Origin: Cristatella mucedo
Taxonomy: Eukaryota; Bryozoa; Phylactolaemata; Cristatellidae
Direction of reading: 5' to 3'
DNA: 64,000 nucleotides
Assembly: GCA_009760855.2 (NCBI GenBank)
Contig: WPIO01000011.1
Coordinates: 541,501 to 605,500, forward strand
Both the position numbers and the translations under genes were made by a program. The number at the start of each line of letters is the position of its first letter. The stretch's first letter is position 1. Below the pieces are notes generated by a model. It was not told the origin of the DNA. It was given only the letters and a program-made list of their open reading frames with translations, and made no database searches. This document shows, in pieces, positions 26,321 to 35,726 of the stretch.

Positions 26321-27253
26321 ATGGTCTTGCTAAACTCATGAATGCTGAGCTAATGCTTGCGATTTGACGCAAGTATTTGGCTCCAGCATCAATTATGCTC
26401 TGCTATTGCTGCTGCGATACATGTAGAATACGCACACTATCAATCCTGATTCTCTTTCCATTTTTTCCCTCTGTGATACTAACCAGCAATTGAAGTCCCA
26501 CACATGGCGTCAGAAAAAGCAGATTTGCATGGCTACATTTTCATCTACAGTGTTGACTTAAAAACTAGTGTGAACCACAAAATTATTCATTCAGACATTT
26601 TCAAGTAATACTTGGCATTGGGCCGTACATTGAAAAACTCAAAATGAATCCTTGTGTCAGATCTTCTAGTTCGCGGCTCATATCCCGTTAAAAGGAACAA
26701 TTTTACGCCTAAAGTGATTACTGCTCAGAGCGCTCAGCTGCAGTCGTATCGTGCGTTGTCAGTGAAGGTACCTGTAACCATATAACTACCCATCAGCCTT
26801 CCTTCCTGTCCTCACTGGTGCAGCTGTACAACTTGGCACATGCTAGCTGACGTTCGTGATGAATTACTTTTTTGACTAAGCGCACTGGAGTACTGTTGAT
26901 CCTACTAATTATCCTAGCGAAGGCCAAGTCCACCATATATTAGGACATTGTCGATTTGCAAATGCACAATCCAAAAAGCTGACTTTGACCATCAAACATC
27001 CCCTTAACCGCTCTCCAGGTGAGCACCTTACCTGCTGATCTTTGTGGGGATCTAGAAGATCGCCTCTCTTGCTTCTCTTTTTCAGCAAGATAGACAAGAT
27101 TAGAGACTCCATCCCCAAGGCAACCACATCTCTACTCGTCTCCGTCAATTCCGGCACCTCAATGTATACAATCACGTTAGCCCGCAGGACCCTATGCCCA
27201 CTGTTCTCCTGCTGAAATGCGTAGATCTGCTGCTACAATGCATTAATAACCTA

Positions 27254-27503
27254 ATATATATATATAACTACTAACCACATTTGCATGCTGACCCAGTGCA
27301 TGTAACCCCTAACCATGTTATTCATTTTGTTTGTTTTTCAAGCATGATTTTACTTACTATTCTATTGCGTATCACTTTGCAGCAAATGTAAAGCGCCTAG
27401 AAAGAGATTAAGTTCTCTGAGGGCGCTTTATCAAGTGCAATATTATTATTATATATATATATATATATCCTAATATATATATATCCTAATATATATATAT
27501 ATC

Positions 27504-27580
<77 letters not shown>

Positions 27581-27582
27581 CC
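27254..27582 (+). repeat. TA-rich array carrying a LINE-A 3' fragment
   Basis: Short (TA)n, a LINE-A 3' UTR fragment at about 27272-27450, then (TA)n with 'cctaatatat' units to 27582. Confidence 0.9.
27272..27450 (+). mobile_element. LINE-A 3' UTR fragment identical to that at 26.1-26.3 kb
   Basis: About 175 bp match 26118-26300 with no difference that I can find, including private variants (acccagtgcatgtaaccc, tattgcgtatcac). Confidence 0.9.
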
Positions 27583-29150
27583 TTAACCTCGGGTCTTTTA
27601 CCTGTATCTTTCAATAAGGCTGTTTTACGTCACTCAGTAAGAAGGAAAACACAAAGACGGGCTCCACCTATGTCCGCTACTGCCGTTCCAATCGAAGACC
27701 CTGCAGCGAGAAGTGACAGACAAGCTGAAACCAATCTTGAAAATCTCCAACCCCAGCAAGCATGTTCCAGTCTCTGTTTGAGCTAATCACTGTACAGAGT
27801 CGGCATTTTTTCGGGTTCATAACGGCGTTCTTAGGAATGCAGAACCAGGTCAAGTATCTCTTCTTATTTTGCTTGTTCTTTTATCAGAGTTTGATAATAT
27901 AATCACCGAGTCCTTTTCGAGTGCCTTTTATGTAGCCTCGGCATCACAGGCAAGGCACTGCAACGCTTCAAGTCCTGTCTCAGTGAGAGAATCCAGAAAG
28001 TTTTCGTCAAAGTGCTACCATCATTCGATGAGTCTCTAACGTACGGGGCTCCTAAAAACTAGGTGTTTTGTCATTTCTTTTGTGAATTTATAATCTATCT
28101 CATGCTGATATGGTCTCCCAGCACAATCTAGGCTTTAATTTGATTTCTGTACATATGGCATGCAGCTGTACCCATGCTACGATCCCTCTCGGTCTTCTAA
28201 GACCTTAAACTCTCTCAACTCTCTGACTGCATGTATTTCTGACATACACCTTTGGATTGCATTTAACTTACTAAAATTTAATGATGATTAATAACCACCC
28301 ATTAGCTATAGGCAAAGCAGTATAACTCCAAAATTGGAAAATATATCCCTGAAAGCAGAATCTGCCTGCATATCTCCTTTACCAGCTGAACGAAATATGG
28401 TATCCCGCACCAAAGTGACCTTTCTCTAGCTGACCATACCAGCTCCACAGCCAAGTTCTCCTACTATTAGCTAATTGGCTATGAAGAAAATAACAAAAAT
28501 CTGGGCCCACTAACATAATGGTACTGAATCCAAATTGGTCTAATGACTTTTTGTATCTTATCTCGATATCAGCAACTAAATGCATTCAGGTCTTGTAGCC
28601 CTTGCAATTAGGCGCTTACAGTTGGTGCTAATCTTTGTAGCCAGGCATGTATGTCGTGAGTGTAGTTGTTGCCATATCACACCATTTTTGCAGACCTACA
28701 CTGGCTCAGAATCAAGCAGCCAATCGACTTCAAGGTTTAACCACTCACTTTGTAATCCATTCATTATTTTGCTCTGATCTAACTGTCACAGCTAATACTC
28801 AATCAGGTTAGGCATCGTACCATCAGCTTGTCAGATTCAATCTCTTTAGCTATATCTCGTACCATCCTGAAATCCTTTTCAAACCTTGCCTTGAGTTAGT
28901 GTGATCTCAAAGCCTGGAACTCACTCCAGACTTACGTCACGACATTCTCTAACTTCAGGACACATTACAAGAGCTTAAAATGCACCTATTACTCGCACAA
29001 TTCACTTGCGGCCTCATAAATTTTCCTTTGTATTTTAAGTGTGCTGATACTGAGCATGCTATCACTAATATTATGTCGTGCCTCCTTTACAGCATGTATA
29101 AAATACCTAGAAAGAGATTAATTTTTGGGAATTCTGCAAAAGTTTGTTAA

Positions 29151-30465
29151 TATTGCCATTTGTGTTGTTATCCCTACTAAAATCGCATGATGCTCAATCA
29201 CTTGAACACCTACTTCAGTTTCATTTTCAAGTCAGTCATATGAGTAGCTTCCGGGAAAAATGGCATAAGCATTAACAATTCAAGGCATACATTAATGTTT
29301 CTTGACTCAGTTCAGTAATTCTGGTTCGGATCAGTTTTAATCAGAACAAGATATACAACGTTCAATCTATAAATAACTTGCTTATTGACGATTTAAAATA
29401 CAACGCACTTCTTTGACATGAAAAACACCACCAATTTTACATTCAACTTTCACGTCCGCATTTAGTACGAAAACTGAAAAACGAGTTTAAGCTTTAGCTG
29501 GCTGTGACGAAAGGTACAACTCGTTGGCAAGTAGCCTTTTTAAACTTGAAGAATTAATTACCAGCATTATTTATTCTGAAACTTAGATTAATGCTGTATT
29601 TTAAAAAGTAACAACTACTCTTGTTTTTCGTTGTCACTGCGAATGAAAAGCCAGGAGACTAGCTCCCAATTTTCAGAGAGACATGTGCGCGGATAATTTT
29701 ACAGATAATCCACTCATTTTCTTAAATTAGGAAGTTTACTAAAAACCTTAAAACGATCGCCAATCCATCATCAATTGTAGGTTGCTTAAGTAAAAATTGT
29801 CGAACCGTAGCCTTTGCTCGCAGAGCAGTTCAAATTTCTTTCGTAAGCATTTTCTAAGTGCATTCTGTAGTCTTCGCTGATCTGACTCGTAGAGAGGAGC
29901 ATTACTTTTAGCTATCGTGGTCTCTGTAGCCACAGCCACCATTGCTGCTTGTCATCGCCAGTCTTGTACCACTTGATGCCATCTTACTTGCAGCTTCGCT
30001 GGCCGTAGCCTAAGGATGATGTTGCTATTTTCTTGTTTCACTGCACGCTTTCATCTTTTTGTGTTTTTTCAGGTGACTCAGCCTTGCAGAAACGCACTGC
30101 TGCTTATGGCGAGTATCAGCTTTCAAGTTGCATACGCTTCCGTGACGCAATGATTTCCACAAAATCCATCTCCGAATAAGGGAGAGATTTCTGGCTTTAA
30201 ATAAAGCTACTATCTTACAGCATGTGTTTGGCAGGTTCTTGATCGTTGGGGTCATTTTGGCAAGTACTATTACTGCCATTACGTTGCAGCTTAGTTATGG
30301 TAATGCCTGTCTGTGTCGGGCATGGCTCGTGTACGATCTAAAGATTAGGCATATTATTGTGCAGGCTTGTTTTATAGACAACGGCTGCTACGAGTCGGAA
30401 TTGACTTTCCTATAGTACTGTCAATATTTAATTTGTTCCAAGAATTTCAATAAGTCTTCTATTCA
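29151..30465. other. Unassigned region
   Basis: AT-rich. Two weak open segments (29748-29942 minus; 30224-30415 plus, hydrophobic) are not convincing enough to call. Confidence 0.4.
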
Positions 30466-30578
30466 CCTAATAATAATAATGCACTTGATAAAGCGCCCTC
30501 AGAGAACTCAATCTCTTTCCAGGCGCTTTACATTTGCTGCAAAGGGAAACGCGGTTGAATGGTGAGTAATATCATAGT
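30466..30578 (-). mobile_element. LINE-A 3' end fragment
   Basis: (TAA)n, reversed hairpin and 40 bp of 3' UTR. Confidence 0.85.
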
Positions 30579-30636
30579 CTGGTTACATTACCTTCTCTGT
30601 CACACTTGCTGCTGCTTCCTCTTTTTCGTCTCTCTC

Positions 30637-30799
<163 letters not shown>

Positions 30800-31003
30800 C
30801 TCACCCTACCTTATTCTATATGCGTTCAGTTCAGTGTATCTCCCTATTTTGGCAGGTATATATAATTACCTTTTATGAATATACTTGCTTAGGGTTCCAA
30901 AGATATGCATATATTTATTTCTTTATTTGCACTAGAAGCTCGCTGCCTGCGGAATTCCTTCGCTGAGTTATAGCAGTTCCTTCGAGGAATGCAACGCTGA
31001 GCC

Positions 31004-31021
31004 ATATATATATATATATAC

Positions 31022-31071
<50 letters not shown>
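31004..31071 (+). repeat. (TA)n(TG)n compound microsatellite
   Basis: TA units with one 'catatata' break, then about 19 TG units. Confidence 0.97.
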
Positions 31072-31073
<2 letters not shown>

Positions 31074-31077
31074 TTCA

Positions 31078-31130
31078 TTTTTGAATCGCCCTAAGAGAGC
31101 TTAATCTCTATTCAGGCTCTTCACATATGC
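31078..31130 (-). mobile_element. LINE-A-like hairpin remnant
   Basis: 'cgccctaagagagcttaatctctattcaggc' matches the reversed terminal hairpin. Confidence 0.6.
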
Positions 31131-31212
31131 CTCCGGGCTTGAGCCCACGACCTCAGCCAGGCCTTGGTCGGGGCGAGCACCTTAACCACTGGACCAAACC
31201 AGCTCATTGACG
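31129..31212 (-). mobile_element. tRNA-headed SINE fragment
   Basis: On the minus strand: TGGTCCAGTGGTTAAGG (A-box-like) and GTGGGCTCAAGCCC (B-box-like), spaced as in a tRNA. It lacks a foldable acceptor stem, so it is a SINE rather than a gene. Confidence 0.65.
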
Positions 31213-31445
31213 GAAGGGCAATCTTGCCACATGACACAAGTGCATCACCTTGCAGCTAGACGGACTTTCTCGATTTTATATGTACGAGCTGCTCACAGCC
31301 CGTGGACTCACTTTGCTGACTCATAGTATTTCCGTCACAGAGGATAACGTTGTGCCATTTTGCCGCTCGATGGAAGTACGGCATCCGGCCACGCAATGCA
31401 AGTGCGCCATCTTGTGGCCTGAAGGACTTTCTCGCTTTAATTCGT

Positions 31446-31446
<1 letters not shown>

Positions 31447-31487
<41 letters not shown>

Positions 31488-31620
31488 AATGTATATATAC
31501 ATAATGTATATATACATAATGTATATATACATAATGTATATATACATAATGTATATATACATAATGTATATATACATAATGTATATATACATCTGTATAT
31601 ATATATATATATATATATGC
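31447..31620 (+). repeat. TA array with seven 15-bp tandem units
   Basis: (TA)n, then about seven copies of a 15-bp unit (gtatatatacataat) from roughly 31489 to 31592, then (TA)n. The 15-bp period keeps several frames open and creates spurious repetitive ORFs. Confidence 0.95.
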
Positions 31621-31755
31621 ATGTATACATAAACCACTTTGCTATCTCTCCCCTGTCTTTTATTTATATAATAATCTGTATCTTTACCCCAATTTAACTT
31701 CTACGTCTACCTGTACCTCTTTCCTCTTATCTCTGAATATTACTGCAATGATATA

Positions 31756-31835
31756 TTAATAATAATAATAATAATACATTTGATACAGTTCCCTCATAGA
31801 ACTCAATCTCTTTCTTGAAACCATGCATTTGCTGG
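31756..31835 (-). mobile_element. LINE-A 3' end remnant
   Basis: (TAA)n then 'ccctcatagaactcaatctctttctt', a decayed reversed hairpin. Confidence 0.7.
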
Positions 31836-32011
31836 TACATTTCTTTTTTCTTTTTATGGGCTGAAATATCTTATTGCATTGGCACTGCTGCTCTTGTAAT
31901 TATCCCTTGACTTTACAGTGCATGCTTATATATCTGAAAATATTGTTATGTATGATTAGCATGTGAATTAATGAAGATGCACAAACAATGTGGGTCACCT
32001 CAAAGCCAAGA

Positions 32012-32254
32012 TCAGCTCACATCTAGTGCAATCACTCTTATGCCACACCCTGCACAAGCATAACGGTGGGGGTAGCACTCCGTAGCTTGCAACATCGGCT
32101 TGCAGCTCGGGTCACAGTGTTCCATTATTCTTCTGTAACACTCACTTTGCATATTCATTGAACAAGGTGCCATTTCTGGGTAAATATAGTGCATAAGTCC
32201 GTCGTAGGGTTTTGGAGACGATAGCTCGCATTTCTGTAGTTTACATTCGTAAGG
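32012..32254 (-). CDS. Candidate exon of an unknown cysteine-rich secreted protein
   Basis: I do not recognise this. On the minus strand an 80-residue frame runs from a possible acceptor (ctag at 32255; alternative ctacag at 32234) to a stop at 32012. It has nine Cys with spacing x4, x21, x7, x7, x3, x8, x6, x2, and residues such as PKPYDGL, SECYRRIMEHC and CDPSC. This looks like a disulfide-rich extracellular domain. The 5' boundary coincides with the end of an old SINE-S. A second Cys-rich open stretch lies just upstream (32427-32544), but the simplest donor (GTAATG) gives phase 2, which does not fit. No start or signal peptide found. Confidence 0.4.
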   Translation of the reverse strand, partial: PYECKLQKCELSSPKPYDGLMHYIYPEMAPCSMNMQSECYRRIMEHCDPSCKPMLQATECYPHRYACAGCGIRVIALDVS

Positions 32255-32400
32255 CTAGTTGATTTAATAGCCGTATTTACATAGCGACAGAATAGCCTTA
32301 AAGGCTATCACACCTTTCTTATTTAAGAGCAATAAGGGAAGTCCAAATATTTAACCCCTGGGCTAAGACACTGGGCCAACCATCCGGTTGGAGTCAACGG
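32255..32400 (-). mobile_element. Old SINE-S copy
   Basis: The minus strand shows 'gtgatagcctttaaggctattctgtcgctatg' and the 'ggctattaaatcaacta' end of SINE-S, with a decayed tRNA-like head near 32395. Adjoins the Cys-rich segment. Confidence 0.6.
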
Positions 32401-32426
32401 TTGCCTCAAAAATGCGACACCCATTA

Positions 32427-32544
32427 CTTTGCTTGTGCACAGAGATTCGTCGCATGAGTTTCTTTTAGACCAAACTTGCAGAGTGTAGTATTCCCACCGA
32501 CTCTTAAGCCAGAAGTGAAGCATTCGCACGTCCTGACATCACAG
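32427..32544 (-). CDS. Possible upstream cysteine-rich exon
   Basis: After a good acceptor-like tract (ttctattctaacccag) the minus strand is open for 38 codons, with CDVRTCECFTSG and three further Cys-region landmarks, to TAA at 32424. The pattern resembles part of the same Cys-rich protein as 32012-32254. Joining them needs an unproven donor. Confidence is low. Confidence 0.25.
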
Positions 32545-32689
32545 CTGGGTTAGAATAGAACCCTGCAGAGAACAGTCCTTTATAGCGCAGCTCATGCATG
32601 AGCGCTTAGCCAGTCGCGCTCTTTTGCCGCATTGTAAATGCGACAGTTGAATTAACCTACCTTTACTTTCGCTGGAATTCCAACATTAG

Positions 32690-33200
32690 GTATTGGCAGT
32701 GTTGCCAAAAAATCTGGCCTGTGCACTAAAGAGCTCATAGTTGGTGCGAAACGCAGCAGCCTTTCTTGTCTGTCGTGAACGCCGAGTCGGTCGTGAGCTT
32801 GGCAGTTCTTAAACTACTCCACTTCTCACTGAGCTGTGCTGATTCTGTATCAAGTATCTTCATGACTAACTAATTGACTTAACAGTTTAGTCACTCTTTT
32901 TTAGGTTTCTGCATTATCTTTCTACGGCCTACCTATCCTAACTACTTCCTAATCAGGCCAGGCATTAAACGGTCTGTTCTACTGACTCGAGTAGGTTAGC
33001 GTGCCTTGAACCGTCCTCAAATTCTTTGGAAAACACTCTAAGCCTGAAACTCACTCGCGACTGACCTCCCCCGACTTGACATTTAAAAAGGGGAAACCCC
33101 ATCTTCCTCCCAGCACGTGCTGGGTCCGCATGAATTGTCCTGCGTGTGCATGTGCGTGGTAACACATTGTAGGTAATCACTAATCAGTATAGATGCTTCC
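32690..33200 (+). mobile_element. LINE-A, old fragment
   Basis: Degenerate match from 'gttggtgcgaaacgcagcagcc' (LVQNSAA region) to the 3' UTR 'gtaacacattgtaggtaatcac'. Confidence 0.65.
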
Positions 33201-33554
33201 TTTAGAGCTTATAAAAAGGGTCTGCGGAATAATTTAATCTTGGGGTGCCATACAGAGGTCTTGCAATTACTGTTATGCTTAGGCGTCTACTTCCGGCGAA
33301 GAATACGATTGCTAGTTTGGTCAGTGAATCCAAGAGTTTGTAGTATGCTGATTGTTTTGCTACAATATATGCAATGGCTCCCGCTTCAGCTAAGGCTCTA
33401 TCGCACATTGTTAAGCCAGTGCAATAGCTTGAGACTCCTCCTGCCCTCGGATTCTCTCAATGCAATAATTAGCAGCACCACTTTCGTTGTCACTTAAAAG
33501 CTGCTGCCGCTGGCTGCCGCTACTTTTTTCCCGGCATTTTTTCCAATGAGCGGC

Positions 33555-33852
33555 ACTAACTTACACAATTCTTACACGACGAAATATCCTCCTATTCCTT
33601 TGATGCTGATTCATCCTTTGTCTTCTCTGCTACTGCTCTGCTACTGCTCTGCCACTTCTCAGGCTGCTAAAGCACATGAGTGCTCTTGAGACTGGACATC
33701 TCCATTTGCATGTCCTTCTTGCGTTAATAAGTCTGTTGGCTGCAATGTGCTCACCGAAAACCGCGCAGGCTTTGAGTTCGCTGTGCAAAACTCTTCATTC
33801 AACGCGGCGTTTGTTTAGTCTGTGTGGAGTTTATGAATGAGATACATCCACA
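33555..33852 (+). mobile_element. LINE-B 3' end, older copy
   Basis: Diverged match to the last 300 bp of LINE-B, ending 'gtggagtttatgaatgagatacat'. Confidence 0.75.
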
Positions 33853-33874
33853 CATATCTTGCTAATACATAAAT

Positions 33875-34168
33875 ACGATATTCTTACGCAACGACAACTA
33901 CTCTCCTGCTGCCGACTGTGGCTCATCCTTTTCAGCGGTCCTGAGCTGCTACTTCCATGCTACTCACTACCTCAACTGCTCTCGTGACTCTGCTATGCTT
34001 CCCACTTTCTCTTTGTTACGTGAGACGAAGTCTGTTGGCTACCGAATGCGTACCGAAAGCTGCTTAGGCTGTGAGTTGGCTATACGAAACTCTCCAGCGT
34101 AACACCCACGTAGTCTTTATGGCTTTGTGGAGTTAAAGTGACTGAGATACATTACATTACATATACGC
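33875..34168 (+). mobile_element. LINE-B 3' end, younger copy
   Basis: Close match to 54920-55205, ending in attacattac. It sits head-to-tail directly after the older fragment. Confidence 0.88.
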
Positions 34169-34559
34169 ACTGAAACTTGTACATCGATACCTCTGGAGTG
34201 TCCGCAGTAGCACACCTGGACCGTTCACCATAGCTTGAAGCAAAATTACTCGCGACGCCACTGATTCGAATATCTGCCATCCCAGCCGTCTGCTGCCGGC
34301 TTGCTCACCCTTTTTCCAGTTCCTCGCCGTTCGAGCAGCTGCTTTGCACCGTGTATCATGTGGCGCGACAGCACATTGACTATCGAATCATGATGGCGTA
34401 ATCGGTAGTCGAACCGGGTAATGTCGGGGAGCAAGTAACTTGCGACCCTTATTACGGGATCACGCTGGATGCAAAGCCTGACTCTTGCACCAGCTCCGGA
34501 GTTCACTTCTCCAGAGGCTGTGCCTTGTGCAAAGTGTGTTATAGCGATTGCCTAGATGA

Positions 34560-35623
34560 CCTAGTCCAGCCACACTCGAAGTAGAGCCTAGAAATATGCC
34601 CAATTGGGGGGCTGCTAAAACTTTGAAGCGCGCCCTCGCCGACGCCGCCCCCTATCCCGTAGCTGCTGGCGAGGGGGGAGGCATGGGAAGCCAGAACGCT
34701 TAACCCGGACACACGCGGACCCGAACAATGCCCCGCCTTAATGGCCGCCAAGCTTATCCCCCTATTGTGAGGCTTTCGACCGCAAACGCGTCGGTGTGAC
34801 TTTTGTCTTGACTGCCTATGGGTTTGTTTGATGTCGATCGGTGAGCTGGTGCGGGGGCACCTTTGAGGCCGCCGCGCCGAGACGACCAGCATCAGCTACT
34901 GACTGCCGTCACGCACGCCTCCACCACCACCGCGGCCGCCGCCGATCTTGCCATCCAAGCTACCTTTGACGACGCTCGGCCTCTAATTCTCGACGGCTAG
35001 CTAAAAGTCGCTGTTGAGTTTCGATTTCGAATTCCAATCTCTGCCCTCCCGGACGCTAGGCCCTGTAAATTTTGCCTCCGGCAGCGAGTGCTAGAGCGTC
35101 GGCTTTTGTCCGACCGACTGGGAGTCTCGCTGGGGATGAAAGCTCCTTTTTTTCTACGAAATCCGGCTGGATAAGTAAGGCGACGGCATCTCGACGACAG
35201 AGCCACCTAGCACTTTCGAACGAGCAACTTCGGACGGCGTCTTCGCCGTTGCCGAGACGGTTCGCCTAGTTTGGAGGCTACAAGGTCACATTAATAATGC
35301 ACGGCCTCCGGTTAACTTCGGTGCCCGTTTACAGATGAGCGCACCCTAATTACCGATCCCATCAAATAGAGATTTCTCCCTTTAGTGAGGTGATGCCGGC
35401 GCAAGTCACACAGAGGCGACGGCAACTGTCAGAAGTGGGTCCCCGATCGATCGTGCGCCCATCGGTCGGAAAACGACCGCACGACCTTGTCCTGTCGCTA
35501 TTCTCCTCTCGCCCCTGCGATCCGTCAGTCGGGAGCACGTCCCGGGCCACCTGCCGGCCCCTGCGGTCCGTTCGAGGCATGGAGCTTCGCTAATTCGTCG
35601 TCGCGATAGCAGCCACACACGAA
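34560..35623. promoter_or_regulatory. CpG-rich region upstream of NR2E exon 1
   Basis: From about 34.56 kb the base composition changes from AT-rich repeats to GC- and CpG-rich, unique-looking DNA, continuing through exon 1 to about 36.15 kb. I see no clear TATA box. Many short overlapping open frames here are composition artefacts. Its position suggests promoter and 5' UTR of the receptor. Confidence 0.45.
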
Positions 35624-35726
35624 ATGGCCGTCAACCGGGTTAAGCAAGATGAAGAGCGGGCGCAGGGCGACAAGGCGACCCTGCCGCAGCAGCAGCAACT
35701 CCAACAGCAGCATGGAGGAGCCATCG
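35624..35726 (+). CDS. NR2E exon 1: start codon and Gln-rich N-terminus
   Basis: ATG at 35624. The reading continues through a Gln-rich stretch ([12 protein letters not shown]) to a perfect donor, G|GTAAGT. It ends in phase 1, which matches exon 2 and yields [12 protein letters not shown]. It is assigned by phase and position in the CpG-rich region; an alternative first exon is possible. Confidence 0.7.

Larger units (their letters stand above)
26960..29150 (+). mobile_element. LINE-A, old copy with extended 5' part, interrupted
   Basis: Starts in the endonuclease-RT linker (KIDKIRDSIPKAT-like), continues to 'ctgctgctacaatgcattaataac' at 27253, resumes at about 27583 and runs through degenerate RT to an eroded hairpin at 29110. 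The interruption is a TA array plus a young LINE-A 3' end. It is the only copy here reaching so far 5'. Confidence 0.75.

Noticed and set aside
29748-29942. 64-codon minus strand frame with charged helical composition
   Set aside because: No splice context, family motif or neighbour supports it.
30224-30415. Hydrophobic open frame (FLIVGVILAS...) like a membrane helix
   Set aside because: Possible acceptor and donor exist, but phases do not match a neighbouring exon and no partner was found.
31256-31697. Repetitive Tyr-Ile open frames on both strands
   Set aside because: Produced by (TA)n and the 15-bp tandem unit; no other coding signal.
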